Notes: a model not told the origin generated them from the sequence alone. Positions 8,214 to 16,772 are shown, counted from the stretch's first letter. The stretch is DNA of 64,000 nucleotides from an uncultured Jannaschia sp. (GCA_947494145.1 CANLTZ010000014.1:62001-126000), one strand, 5' to 3'. A program made the numbers and translations.

Positions 8214-8735
8214 ATGGACGACCAAACAACCAAGACCGTCGCGGTTTTTGATCGGCCTTTCAAACTTCCCGGCTTTGACGAAACGCTTCCTGCCGGTGAG
8301 TATGATATCGAGACAGAACTCGCCTCACCACCTGATCACAAGGACCCTCAAGCCTGGAAGGCCTCTGTCGTGGTCCATCTGCATCCACGCCTATCCCATC
8401 CGGGATTGACGCGGAGCCTGTCGGTGTCGCTGGCTGATCTCGACCATGCCCGTGCGAAAGACAAACTGTCCGGCAAGGACCTCTCACAGGTCTTTCTCGA
8501 AGAAATGCTGACCGATCCGATGGTGCAACTCGTCATGCAGGCAGACGGGGTGTCCGAGGCGTATTTGCGCCATCTCTACTCGGGATCGCTGACGACGCAG
8601 ATTGACATGGATAACGCGGACGCTGAGACCGAAAACGCAACAGCGCAGGGGGCTTCGCGGGACGCTTCGGACATTCATGACGCCGAGAATGAAGGGATGC
8701 CGTGCCGACCGCGCACTTCATCCGTTTCCGTATGA
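8214..8735 (+). CDS. Hypothetical protein of the LPAGEYDIETE family (173 aa)
   Basis: A 173-residue soluble protein with the N-terminal block FDRPFKLPGFDETLPAGEYD, the hallmark of an uncharacterised alphaproteobacterial family. It is related to the 104-residue protein at 3921-4235. The ATG at 8214 has GAAAGGA at good distance; the ATG at 8175 lacks one. The middle (about 58-78) contains HPGLTRSLSVSLADLDHA. The C-terminal 40 residues are acidic and low in complexity. The stop overlaps the next start (ATGA at 8732). Confidence 0.75.
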   Translation: MDDQTTKTVAVFDRPFKLPGFDETLPAGEYDIETELASPPDHKDPQAWKASVVVHLHPRLSHPGLTRSLSVSLADLDHARAKDKLSGKDLSQVFLEEMLTDPMVQLVMQADGVSEAYLRHLYSGSLTTQIDMDNADAETENATAQGASRDASDIHDAENEGMPCRPRTSSVSV

Positions 8736-8998
8736 TGTCCGAAATGCAATTTCAGGGACCAAATGAACGCGAGGATATGATGCAAGCAAAAGTCGACAAC
8801 ATCCTGATGGATCACCCCAGCCGCGCGCTTGGCGATGTGCCGAAGCCGCGGTTTTGCTTGCGTTGTGATGCTTCGTTTTGGAGCGAAGGGTTCGGCCAGC
8901 GCATCTGTGCAAAATGCAAAGGCACGACAGCATGGCGCGCGGCAGTGCCCGAAGGCGTCAGCAAAGGTCGGTCTCGCTCCGGCGGTCGGTCGACTTAG
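8732..8998 (+). CDS. Zinc-ribbon small protein (88 aa)
   Basis: An 88-residue protein with two CxxC knuckles, C42/C45 and C59/C62 (CLRCDASFW ... RICAKCKG), spaced as in a zinc ribbon, and a basic Ser/Arg/Gly tail. The start at 8732 is chosen for its ATGA overlap with the upstream stop; 8702 and 8777 are alternatives. Nucleic-acid binding is plausible from the ribbon and basic tail but is inference. Confidence 0.7.
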   Translation: MMSEMQFQGPNEREDMMQAKVDNILMDHPSRALGDVPKPRFCLRCDASFWSEGFGQRICAKCKGTTAWRAAVPEGVSKGRSRSGGRST

Positions 8999-9007
8999 AT
9001 CTGCTGC

Positions 9008-9874
9008 ATGCCGACGATCACGATTGCACACACGACCACCTATCGCTATCGCACCGTCGTGGCCCTTGGACCACACAGGCTGATGTTGCGTCCTCGTGAA
9101 ACGCGGGACCTCACATTGACGGCTTTCGATCTTGAAATCACGCCGACGGCCCGCATCGACTGGTCCCACGATGTTGCTGGAAACGCTATCGCCATGGCCA
9201 ACTTTGATGTCACAACGGATACGCTTTCGATCCGTTCCCACACGACCGCCATCCTCACCGCGCCTGACTGGCCTGTCTTCCCGATCGCGGCCTCTGCGAC
9301 GTCATACCCGTTCCTTTACTCCGCCGAAGACTGGACAGATCTCGGGGCGCTTTCTGCGCCACAATACCAAGACGACGCAGGGCGCTTGTCAAACTGGGTC
9401 GAGCAATTCGTGATGCGCAGGCCAACGGATACGCTTTCACTCCTCAAGGACGTCAGCAATGGCATCACAGCGCAGATCACATATGAGATCCGCGAGAGCG
9501 AAGGCACGCAAGGACCACTCGAAACCCTCGACCGGGGCTACGGTGCGTGTCGTGACTTTGCGGTCCTCTATGCCGAGGCTATCCGAACGCTGGGTTTCGG
9601 GGCGCGTCTGGTGTCCGGCTATCTTTACAACCCCAGTGATGACCGGCTCGGATCTGCTGGCTCGGGCTCTACACATGCATGGGTCGAAGTCTTCGTTCCC
9701 GGGGCAGGCTGGATCCCGTTCGACCCAACGAACAGGTCGGTGGGGTCGGGCAATCTGATTCCGGTGGCCGTTGCGCGGAACATATCACAGGTCGCTCCGG
9801 TAACCGGCAGCTTCCGGGGAGAAGATACAGATCTGCTTGCCATGGAGGTGGTGGTGAAAGCTGAGAGTGTATGA
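9008..9874 (+). CDS. Transglutaminase-like cysteine protease family protein
   Basis: A 288-residue protein with the bacterial transglutaminase N-terminal beta domain (from residue 1, [15 protein letters not shown]) and the papain-like core. The catalytic triad is visible: C181 in GACRDFA, H223 in HAWVE and D239 in FDPTN. There is no signal peptide, so it is likely cytoplasmic. In other bacteria these genes act on protein or peptide amide bonds; the substrate here is unknown. The upstream ribosome site is weak. It is the last cargo-like gene before the relaxase. Confidence 0.88.
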   Translation: MPTITIAHTTTYRYRTVVALGPHRLMLRPRETRDLTLTAFDLEITPTARIDWSHDVAGNAIAMANFDVTTDTLSIRSHTTAILTAPDWPVFPIAASATSYPFLYSAEDWTDLGALSAPQYQDDAGRLSNWVEQFVMRRPTDTLSLLKDVSNGITAQITYEIRESEGTQGPLETLDRGYGACRDFAVLYAEAIRTLGFGARLVSGYLYNPSDDRLGSAGSGSTHAWVEVFVPGAGWIPFDPTNRSVGSGNLIPVAVARNISQVAPVTGSFRGEDTDLLAMEVVVKAESV

Positions 9875-10086
9875 TTGCGCAACTGCCAGATGGAGACCGA
9901 GCCACTTCAGATCAATCGCTCAGTCCCGAAGCAAAATTTTGGGTGATGATTGGGCGGTCCCTTTCGACGGCCCCCACTCCGGTGTTGCGCACCGATCCTG
10001 AGGCGGATCTTACTCCAGACGCGGCAATTTGGGACCATACAACCTTTTGTCGATTGCAAACACAGTTCACCCTGGCCAAACGCCAC

Positions 10087-12171
10087 TCACAACCCCAACC
10101 CCCGTTTCCGTCCGAACGCCCAATCCACACCCCCACCGGGCAAACCAATTCCCGCAATCTGCTGGCCCATCCGTCGCTCCAGAACGTCGTTCCATGGGAC
10201 GAGGCTGAAGCCGAGGCCATTGTCGATCATGGCGAAACGGCCGCTGGGGAGTTGGGTGCTGCCGACGAGATCGCCGCCGAAGCGGGTGCCGGGTTTGATG
10301 GGGGTCCACTCGCGGCCGCGCTCCGCAGCCATGGCGCGGCCGACGCGTTCGATCTCGCGGGCCTCCAGCCGTTGCACGAGGTCGCGCGGGGCGCGGATGC
10401 GGCCTTGGCCGAGGTCTTGCGCATCGCCGCATTGGACGAGAACCTGCTTGCGGCGTTCCATGGCCCGCTTCATCTCCAGGCCGAAGCCTGCTTCACGCAG
10501 GTCGGGGCTGCCCTTTCGCATCAATTCCTTGTCGAGCCAAGTTGCGCCGTCGTGGGACACCTGCTTGTCCAGTCCCATCGGTGACAGCATCTCCAGCCGC
10601 GCGCCTGGGCCATGTCGTTTCCTGTCATGGGCGAGCCCGCGCTCGGGCAGATCTGGCGGCACCTTCCAGTGATCCTCGCTCCAGCGCTCCACGATCCCGG
10701 CGCGGCGCAGGGCCTCGAGGCGGCGCACGTGAGCCGCGACGAAGCGCTCCGGATCGGGTGAGATCTTCTCTTCCCGGGCAATCTCGATATGGCGGGACGG
10801 GTGGTAGGTGCCATCGCTCCCGGTCGCTGCGAGGATGTTCCGGTCGGCGGCGCGGGGCTCGGTCGGCGGCGGCGCGGCGGCCACGATCATGCCGCGGCCG
10901 ATGCCGTCGCAGCGCTCGGTACGCAGCTCGATCTGATGCACGCGACCGTCCGTACCGTCGATGATCAGCTGCACCCGGTCGCAATTTCTATCGCCCGCGA
11001 GGTTACGCGCCAGCACCCGGCCGGTGATCCGTTCGCGCAGCTTGTCGCGATGGACGGCGAGTTGGGACGTACCGCGCGTCTCATCGAGGTCGTTGCCCTC
11101 AAGCGCTCGGTGCATTGACTTGATGATGTCCTCGCGCTCGCCCAGAGCACGCAGGGTACCTTCGGCGCGGTCGGAGATGTGCCATTCGCCGGACCGAACC
11201 TCTGTCGCTAGGCCCATCTTCTCGAGCCGCCTTGCACGGGCGATCAGCAGCGCGCGGTTCCGTTTCATGGTCTCCAGCGTGTCGTGATCCGGGCGGAGAT
11301 CGGCGAACTCGTTGGCGGCCTCCTGCTCGGCAATCAGCATCCGGTCTAGCCGCGTGAAGCGATCCGCCTCCACCTCCCGGCGCAGCTGGTCGGTCACCTC
11401 CAGCTCGGTCTGGCGGCCCAGTTCCAGCGTCACGATCTCGCTCGCCCGCTCACGGATTCCGTGCGCGATGTAGTCGCCCGCGATGTTCAGGATCTTGCCC
11501 TGATCGGTCACGCCACGGACGAGGATGTGGCTGTGCGGGTGGCCAGTGTTGTAGTGATCCACCGCGATCCAATCGAGCCGCGTCTGCAGATCGGCCTCCA
11601 TTTGGGCCATCAGATCGCGGGTCGTATGGCGCAGGTCGGACAGGTCGATGGCGTCCTCCGCAGAAACAATGAAGCGGAACTGGTGCCGGTCGTCGCGACC
11701 CCGGTCAAGAAAGTCCCGACCGTCGGCTGTGTCTTGATCCGCTGAATAGACCTGACCCTTCTCGCCGTCCTGCGTGACACCATCGCGCTCCAGATACCGC
11801 AGATGCGCATCGACCGCCTTTGCGCTGACAAAAGACCGCCCGCGCGCCGCACCGCGCTGCGGGTTCAGCTTCACGATCCGCGCTTTCACGGTCACCCGGC
11901 GGGCCCGCGTTCGGCTCCCGTCCAAGCCGCGGGACCACGGATTCCGGCCCTTCAACGCTGCTGCGACCTTCGCACCCCGACCGCGGGCGTTGAACCGTCC
12001 GCTTGTCTTCCTCTTCCCGGCAAGCCCGTTGGGATCGCCGCCCGCCTGGCGGATCGCCCGGTGCACATCGGCCAGAAATCCCCGTGCCGGACGACGCACG
12101 CTTGGAGCTCTCTGGGATTGATCCCGGGGTTTGCCGGGGCGGATGCGGAAGTCGGTCTCATCGCGGGTCAT
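10087..12171 (-). CDS. VirD2-type relaxase with DUF3363 domain
   Basis: A 694-residue mobilisation relaxase expected to nick DNA at an origin of transfer and lead the strand to a recipient. The relaxase half contains the metal-binding triad HPHSH (H211, H213, H215) after WIAVDHYNTG; the rest matches the DUF3363 extension. The first 110 residues are very basic. The ATG at 12171 is preferred over 12252 because the longer N-terminus is low in complexity, though no strong ribosome site is seen. No coupling protein or type IV secretion genes are nearby, so the element could only be mobilised by another. Confidence 0.88.
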   Translation of the reverse strand: MTRDETDFRIRPGKPRDQSQRAPSVRRPARGFLADVHRAIRQAGGDPNGLAGKRKTSGRFNARGRGAKVAAALKGRNPWSRGLDGSRTRARRVTVKARIVKLNPQRGAARGRSFVSAKAVDAHLRYLERDGVTQDGEKGQVYSADQDTADGRDFLDRGRDDRHQFRFIVSAEDAIDLSDLRHTTRDLMAQMEADLQTRLDWIAVDHYNTGHPHSHILVRGVTDQGKILNIAGDYIAHGIRERASEIVTLELGRQTELEVTDQLRREVEADRFTRLDRMLIAEQEAANEFADLRPDHDTLETMKRNRALLIARARRLEKMGLATEVRSGEWHISDRAEGTLRALGEREDIIKSMHRALEGNDLDETRGTSQLAVHRDKLRERITGRVLARNLAGDRNCDRVQLIIDGTDGRVHQIELRTERCDGIGRGMIVAAAPPPTEPRAADRNILAATGSDGTYHPSRHIEIAREEKISPDPERFVAAHVRRLEALRRAGIVERWSEDHWKVPPDLPERGLAHDRKRHGPGARLEMLSPMGLDKQVSHDGATWLDKELMRKGSPDLREAGFGLEMKRAMERRKQVLVQCGDAQDLGQGRIRAPRDLVQRLEAREIERVGRAMAAERGREWTPIKPGTRFGGDLVGSTQLPSGRFAMIDNGLGFSLVPWNDVLERRMGQQIAGIGLPGGGVDWAFGRKRGLGL

Positions 12172-12347
12172 GGGGTGACGATTGGGGGGCGCGTCGGGGG
12201 AATCAAGGGGCGTCCGAGGGTCGTCGCGGCGTGGCGTGCAAAGAGAAGCCACGGCGCAGCTTCAAGGAGCCGCGCCGCACAATAGCACGGCGCAACATGC
12301 TGGAAACGCTCTGTAAATGGCAGCGCCAGGCACCAACGCACCGCACC

Positions 12348-12366
12348 GCGTGCCAACCCGGCACGC
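12348..12366. repeat. Inverted repeat GCGTGCC-AACCC-GGCACGC
   Basis: A perfect 7-bp inverted repeat with a 5-base loop lies about 180 bases upstream of the relaxase start. It could be the hairpin next to a relaxase nick site. Confidence 0.4.
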
Positions 12367-12430
12367 CAAAACCCCATGTGCAGACAACAGCTTAGGGCCA
12401 TAGGCCCGGCCGGCGAGGAACTCGCTTTAT

Positions 12431-12474
12431 CTTGCCATCCCCTTCCGTTCTCCTTGCCATCCCCTTCCGTTCTC
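12431..12474. repeat. 22-bp tandem direct repeat, two copies
   Basis: Two identical 22-base copies (12431-12452 and 12453-12474), each starting CTTGCCATCC and ending CGTTCTC, are followed by the first four bases of a third. They lie in the relaxase-integrase spacer. Confidence 0.85.
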
Positions 12475-12789
12475 CTTGGCGGCTCTCCCAAGCGGCGTAT
12501 CAGGTGATCTTACGCATCACCCCAGCGAGCCAATGCTGCCGACCGAATCAGCTTGATTCGAAATACGGCAGCAGCGCTCTGAGGTGCGCCGGTCGCCGGT
12601 CGAATTCATCACGAGACGCTGGAGCGCTCGACAATCCACCTGTCCGATCTGCACGCTATGGCAAGCCGTTTTGCTAGCAGCGGGTTGATGCTCTGCACAA
12701 TCCAAACGCGCCGAACCATGCTATTTCGCATGACACTGTCAGCACGCCCTTCAACGTCTCGCATGCATCCGGCCCATCCGGTCGATACC

Positions 12790-13029
12790 ATGCGGATCGA
12801 GGCGGCGTTGGTGAAGGTGGCGATGCTGGTCGCGGAGGACGCGGCCTTCGCGCCGATCTTCGAGCGGCTGGAGGCAGAACTGGCCGCAGCCGTGAAGAAG
12901 GAGAGGCGGCTGTCGGAAGCGCAGCGCCGGGCGCGGGCGTTGCTGGCTCAGAAGGCGATGCGGGCGACAAGCGTGGCAACGTGTTCCAGCGATGCCCCCT
13001 TGCCGTACCGTTCCCGGTCGAGCCGGTGA
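12790..13029 (+). CDS. Small protein with APIFERLE motif (79 aa)
   Basis: The start MRIEAALVKVAMLVAEDAAF followed by APIFERLEAEL and a helical Arg/Ala-rich stretch resembles small conserved proteins I associate with integrase genes in Rhodobacterales. The last 25 or so residues run antisense into the 3' end of the integrase (82-base convergent overlap) and look unconserved, so the natural stop may have been lost. The start is uncertain (12763 or 12790) and no strong ribosome site is seen. Function unknown. Confidence 0.5.
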   Translation: MRIEAALVKVAMLVAEDAAFAPIFERLEAELAAAVKKERRLSEAQRRARALLAQKAMRATSVATCSSDAPLPYRSRSSR

Positions 13030-14216
13030 CCAAAGAGGTCGCGGCGGATGCGGTCGTCGATCCCGGCGGCAAGCATGCGGTCCTCAAAGGTGTGGCGCAG
13101 GGAATACATCGAGTGGCGCGGCGTCTCGAGCAGGCCGTTGGCGCGGAGGAACTTGTTCACGACCGCGCTGAGGCTTGCCCGATTGCGGTAACGCGGGAAG
13201 CCGCCCGGATACTGCTTGAAGGCCTCGAGCGAGACCCCCATCAGGGGAATCACGCGGCGGGCATAGTGCGACTTCAATTGCCGTCCCTCGGGTTCGATCG
13301 AGATGTGTGGCACGTCAACATTGAGCCGGATTGTGTCCGCCGTGAGCGCTGCGCCTTCGGAGGGCCGGTAGCCCGTGTTGATCATCCCGAGCAGCAGGGC
13401 GCGGGCCTGACCGTTCAACCCGTCTAGCGCGCCTGGGGCGAGCAGCCGCGTCCTGATCCAGTCCTCGCTGAATGGCGGGCGGGTCTGCTTCTCGCCCTCC
13501 TTGAAGGACAACTCGCCGAGCGGCAGCGCCAGGCCAAGGCGCTTCATCGTGTTCACGGTCTTCATCACGTCGCCCAGATGGATCAGATCCTTGTTGGCCG
13601 AGTTCGCTGTGACCTCGCCCGCCTCGATCCGGTCGAGCCAGTATTGGCGGAAGTCCAGCATGTCGTCACGAGTGATGTTGGCGATTTCCTTGTCGCCGAC
13701 GACCGCGACGAAGTTCTTCACCGCCTTCTTTCGGGGTGCTTCCCAGCGGCGGAGTTGGTCTTCGCTCTTGCCGAGGGTCTTTTCCTTGGCGAGGCCCCAG
13801 TACAGTTCCAGTGCCTTGGTGACCGTGATGCGGGGCTCCGGGACGGTGCCGAGAAGGGCGGCGGCTTCCACTGTATCGGGCTGGTTTGCAGGCGCAGGGA
13901 TCGCCTCGACGCGCTCGACGACATCACCGACCGGCAGCTTTGCCACCGCACCCGCGTCCAGATAGCGAAAGCCCCGCGCCCGGGCGAGGTCGAGGGCAGC
14001 TTCAAAGCGGGCGTCAGCATCCGCATTGTTCCCGGCCAGCCGCGCCTCCCAGAGTTCGATCATCTGGGACCAGGCGCGATCCGCTTTGCTGCGCGCGACG
14101 GTCTCGGAATCGGTGTGCAGGCTGATCCAGATGGTTTCACGCGGCTCGATCCTCCGATACCGGCGCGGCACACGGCGGCGGAGATGGTAGAGACGGCCTC
14201 GTTTGGCGATGCTCAT
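12948..14216 (-). CDS. Tyrosine recombinase / integrase
   Basis: A 422-residue phage-type integrase with an N-terminal DUF6538-like segment (RGRLYHLRRRVPRRYRR), a SAM-like core-binding domain (about 130-235) and a catalytic domain. Visible catalytic residues are R284 (NTGYRPSEG), R374 with H375 (YSLRHTF), H397 (GHRLDRERYG) and the nucleophile Y404. The usual His of HxxR is Tyr here. The ATG at 14216 gives the expected N-terminus. The gene lies 141 bases from the 3' end of tRNA-Ser, the standard arrangement for tRNA-directed integration. Confidence 0.92.
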   Translation of the reverse strand: MSIAKRGRLYHLRRRVPRRYRRIEPRETIWISLHTDSETVARSKADRAWSQMIELWEARLAGNNADADARFEAALDLARARGFRYLDAGAVAKLPVGDVVERVEAIPAPANQPDTVEAAALLGTVPEPRITVTKALELYWGLAKEKTLGKSEDQLRRWEAPRKKAVKNFVAVVGDKEIANITRDDMLDFRQYWLDRIEAGEVTANSANKDLIHLGDVMKTVNTMKRLGLALPLGELSFKEGEKQTRPPFSEDWIRTRLLAPGALDGLNGQARALLLGMINTGYRPSEGAALTADTIRLNVDVPHISIEPEGRQLKSHYARRVIPLMGVSLEAFKQYPGGFPRYRNRASLSAVVNKFLRANGLLETPRHSMYSLRHTFEDRMLAAGIDDRIRRDLFGHRLDRERYGKGASLEHVATLVARIAF

Positions 14217-14230
14217 GGCGGTGACCCCCC

Positions 14231-14266
14231 ATTTGTGCAGCAAATTGTGTAGCAAATTGTGTAGCA
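14231..14266 (-). repeat. Three 12-bp direct repeats before the integrase
   Basis: Read on the minus strand, TGCTACACAATT occurs twice exactly (14266-14255 and 14254-14243) and a third time with two changes (14242-14231), all head to tail, ending 14 bases before the integrase ATG. They may be arm-type integrase sites or operator sites controlling the gene. Confidence 0.75.
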
Positions 14267-14357
14267 GATCAAGCGGACCGAGAGCCGCCGTGGGCGCGAG
14301 AACGCCGAATTCCGCCCTACTATCAGCGCGCTACGAAACAGCGATCGAGGGGAAGAC

Positions 14358-14447
14358 TGGCGGAGAGACAGGGATTCGAACCCTGGGTAGACGTTAATCC
14401 ACAACGGTTTTCGAAACCGTCCCGTTCGACCACTCCGGCACCTCTCC
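14358..14447 (-). tRNA. serX: tRNA-Ser (anticodon CGA)
   Basis: A 90-base tRNA with a 7-bp acceptor stem (GGAGAGG with the 3' CTCTCC side), anticodon stem-loop ACGGT-TTCGAAA-ACCGT giving CGA (reads UCG), a long variable arm typical of serine tRNA, T-loop GGTTCGAATCC, discriminator G and an encoded CCA. Its 3' end faces the integrase and probably serves as the attachment site. The symbol is a placeholder for a tRNA-Ser gene. Confidence 0.95.
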
Positions 14448-14601
14448 GCTGGGGGTCGTGGCGCGTCTTTAGGCAAGTGGCCCTCAACCCGCAAGAGGAA
14501 GCGGCAGCGAATACAACGGATCCCGAAAAAACGTCGTGAATGGGTTTGCAGCCGGCAAGCCTCTGTGTTCACTGCAAATCGGGGGCAGAGGAGCAGTAAC
14601 A

Positions 14602-15483
14602 ATGAAAAAAACCACCCGTATTCTGACCATTTTCCTGTGCGGGACCGCCATGGCCTGGGGTGCTGCGCGCGCCGATAGCCAGTTGCCGAGGGTCGACAAG
14701 GCACCAGCGACCAACTTGACGCTACCGGAAACGGACGTCTTCGCGGCTTTGTTGGCCGCCGCGCGGATCGAGCCGCTTTTGCAGATCGTGGCCACGGAAG
14801 GTGCGCGTCACGGTGTGGGGCTGGAAGCCTCGCTTTTTCCAGGGCGCGGCGGTGCGGATTGGCGTCAGACCGTGTCCGTTATTCAAGCGCCGGAGCGGTT
14901 CGTGCCGTTTCTGACAGACGCGATCAGAAACGAACTCACACCGGAAGACGCGCAGACCGTTACGGCGTTCTTGTCTTCGGAGGCCGGGTCACGTGTCGTG
15001 GCCCGCGAAGTCATCGCCCGGCGTGAGTTGCTGGATGGCGAAGCAAAGGCCAAGCAGCCGACGGGGCTTTTGAAAGAAGGCGACAGCACTCGTGCGGCCC
15101 TGATCGAGGAAGTCATCGACACGTTGGATTTGGTGACGCTGAACGTCTCGGGCGGGCTGAATGCGAATTTCGCCTTCTATCGCGGCTTGGGCGATGGTGG
15201 CGGTCTGCAGAAGCGACTGACCGAGCGCGAGATGCTCGCCATGGTCTGGAACCAGGAAGACGATGTGCGCGCTGCCACGACGAATTGGCTGCGGGGCTAT
15301 CTGACCCTGGCCTATTCGCCCTTGGCCGAGGAAGACGTGCGGGCCTATCTGGATTTTGCGCGCACGCCGCCCGGCCAACGCTATATGGCGGCGTTATTCC
15401 AGGGCTTTGGCGATATCTTTGAGACGACGTCTTACGATCTGGGCCGCGCGGCGGCGCGGTTCCTCGTCCAAAAGGACATCTGA
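14602..15483 (+). CDS. DUF2059 domain protein, exported
   Basis: A 293-residue protein with a signal peptide (MKKTTRILTIFLCGTAMAWG, cleavage near ARA-DS) and an alpha-helical body of the DUF2059 type, found in the periplasm of many proteobacteria with no known function. The ATG at 14602 has GAGGAG about 8 bases upstream. It stands between the tRNA and the ribosomal operon, and is the first chromosomal gene to the right of the integrated element. Confidence 0.8.
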   Translation: MKKTTRILTIFLCGTAMAWGAARADSQLPRVDKAPATNLTLPETDVFAALLAAARIEPLLQIVATEGARHGVGLEASLFPGRGGADWRQTVSVIQAPERFVPFLTDAIRNELTPEDAQTVTAFLSSEAGSRVVAREVIARRELLDGEAKAKQPTGLLKEGDSTRAALIEEVIDTLDLVTLNVSGGLNANFAFYRGLGDGGGLQKRLTEREMLAMVWNQEDDVRAATTNWLRGYLTLAYSPLAEEDVRAYLDFARTPPGQRYMAALFQGFGDIFETTSYDLGRAAARFLVQKDI

Positions 15484-15495
15484 AGCGGCGCTTGA

Positions 15496-15585
15496 CACGG
15501 GGCTTTGCCCGTGGGAACAGGCGCTTCCGGGCTGCGGAATGATTCCGCGGCCTGCACTTCATTGAAGCCTGCCCCTCGAAGGGCA
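15496..15585 (+). promoter_or_regulatory. Hairpin-rich leader upstream of rplU
   Basis: Three inverted repeats lie in the 195-base gap before rplU: CACGGG/CCCGTG (15496-15501 with 15508-15513), GCGGAA/TTCCGC (15534-15539 with 15543-15548) and TGCCC/GGGCA (15570-15574 with 15581-15585). The first could end the upstream gene. The others might form a leader for ribosomal protein autoregulation. No T run is present. Confidence 0.35.
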
Positions 15586-15678
15586 CGCTGTCCGAGGTGA
15601 CCTTGTGCGCATGGCGTTCAGGTCGCGAAGTCCCGGAAACGGGCACCGCAGGGCGCGACGGATGTAAGGAGAGAACGG

Positions 15679-16425
15679 ATGTTCGCCGTTCTGAAGACCG
15701 GAGGCAAGCAGTACCGGGTCGCCGCGGGTGACGTGCTGCGTGTCGAAAAGCTGGCCGCTGAAGCCGGTGAGAAAGTTCAATTCAACGACGTGCTGATGCT
15801 GGGTGGTGACAAGGTCACTGTCGGCGCGCCGACGATTGACGGGGCGGCCGTGCAGGCCGATGTGATCGACCAGATCAAGGGTGAAAAGCTCATCCACTTC
15901 GTCAAGCGTCGCCGGAAGCATTCGTCGAAGCGCACCAAGGGCCACCGCCAGCAACTGACGCTGCTGCGGGTGACCGACATCCTGGAAAAGGGTGCCGACA
16001 AATCCGGCGTGAAGGCCGCTATCGGGGCCGGTTCGGTATCTGCCGCGGCTGTCGCCGCCGCTGCGCCTGCCAAGAAGACCGCGCCGAAGAAAGCGGCTGA
16101 ACCCAAGGCTGAAAAGACCACCGCCCCGAAGCCGAAGAAGGCCGACGCGCCCGAGGTGGAGGCGCCAGCGGCGTCCGGCGCAGAGCCCGCGAACTTGCTG
16201 AAGGAAGCCCGCGAAGGCGGCGCGGACGATCTCAAGAAGATCAAGGGTGTCGGCCCGAAGCTGGAACAGACGCTGCACGAAATCGGCGTGTTCCACTTTG
16301 ATCAGATCGCCGCTTGGGGTCCCGAAGAGATTGCCTATATGGATGACCGTCTGTCGTTTAAAGGCCGCATCGAACGCGACAATTGGATCGAGAAGGCGAA
16401 AGAACTCGCCGCCGAGAAGGAGTAA
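15679..16425 (+). CDS. rplU: 50S ribosomal protein L21 with C-terminal HhH extension
   Basis: Residues 1-103 are a complete L21 (start [14 protein letters not shown]; basic [17 protein letters not shown] near 76-92) that binds 23S rRNA. A low-complexity Ala/Lys/Pro linker (about 105-175) leads to a helix-hairpin-helix domain ([20 protein letters not shown], about 187-206). Total length is 248 residues against about 103 for ordinary L21. This fusion occurs in Rhodobacterales. rpmA follows after 5 bases. Confidence 0.97.
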   Translation: MFAVLKTGGKQYRVAAGDVLRVEKLAAEAGEKVQFNDVLMLGGDKVTVGAPTIDGAAVQADVIDQIKGEKLIHFVKRRRKHSSKRTKGHRQQLTLLRVTDILEKGADKSGVKAAIGAGSVSAAAVAAAAPAKKTAPKKAAEPKAEKTTAPKPKKADAPEVEAPAASGAEPANLLKEAREGGADDLKKIKGVGPKLEQTLHEIGVFHFDQIAAWGPEEIAYMDDRLSFKGRIERDNWIEKAKELAAEKE

Positions 16426-16430
16426 GCGAG

Positions 16431-16700
16431 ATGGCACACAAGAAAGCTGGTGGTTCCTCCCGCAATGGTCGCGATTCCGCGGGCCGTCGCCTTGGCGTGA
16501 AGCTGTTCGGCGGCCAGAAAGCCATTCCCGGCAATATCATCGTGCGCCAGCGCGGCACCAAGTGGTGGCCGGGCGAAGGCGTGGGCATGGGCCGTGACCA
16601 TACCATCTTTGCCGTTGACGAAGGCGCGGTGACGTTCCGCAAGGGCTTCAAGGGCCGCACCTATATCAGCGTTCTGCCGGTGGCGGAGGCTGCTGAGTAA
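16431..16700 (+). CDS. rpmA: 50S ribosomal protein L27
   Basis: An 89-residue protein starting [20 protein letters not shown], the invariant N-terminus that reaches the peptidyl-transferase centre. There is no N-terminal extension needing cleavage as in Firmicutes. The ATG at 16431 follows rplU closely, with an AAGGAG site overlapping the rplU 3' end. A strong terminator follows. Confidence 0.98.
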   Translation: MAHKKAGGSSRNGRDSAGRRLGVKLFGGQKAIPGNIIVRQRGTKWWPGEGVGMGRDHTIFAVDEGAVTFRKGFKGRTYISVLPVAEAAE

Positions 16701-16725
16701 GCCGACCTTAAGGTTTTTCAATCAG

Positions 16726-16760
16726 GGGGATCGGCGCAAGCCGGTCCCCGTTTTTGTTTT
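16726..16760 (+). terminator. Rho-independent terminator of rplU-rpmA
   Basis: Ten-base-pair stem GGGGATCGGC / GCCGGTCCCC (one G-U pair) with loop GCAA, followed by GTTTTTGTTTT. It ends the ribosomal operon just before the next ribosome binding site. Confidence 0.92.
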
Positions 16761-16772
16761 CAGGAGGGCAAA

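Larger units (their letters stand above)
12172..12789. other. Gene-free spacer of the mobile element; oriT candidate
   Basis: About 620 bases between the relaxase start and the next small ORF hold no convincing gene. They contain a 7-bp inverted repeat (12348-12366), a 5-bp hairpin GGGCC-ATA-GGCCC (12395-12407) and a 22-bp tandem repeat (12431-12474). Relaxases usually nick close to and upstream of their own gene at such repeats, so this is the natural oriT candidate. No nic-site consensus was recognised. Confidence 0.35.

Noticed and set aside
9871-10964. Plus-strand frames opposite the relaxase
   Set aside because: Arg/Ala/Pro-rich shadows in other frames; the minus-strand relaxase carries the HPHSH motif.
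12538-12560. GATTCGAA match as a possible distal attachment repeat of tRNA-Ser
   Set aside because: Only eight bases match the tRNA 3' end and the flanks differ, so it is chance similarity.
15559-16437. 292-codon minus-strand frame over rplU
   Set aside because: Shadow of the essential L21 gene.
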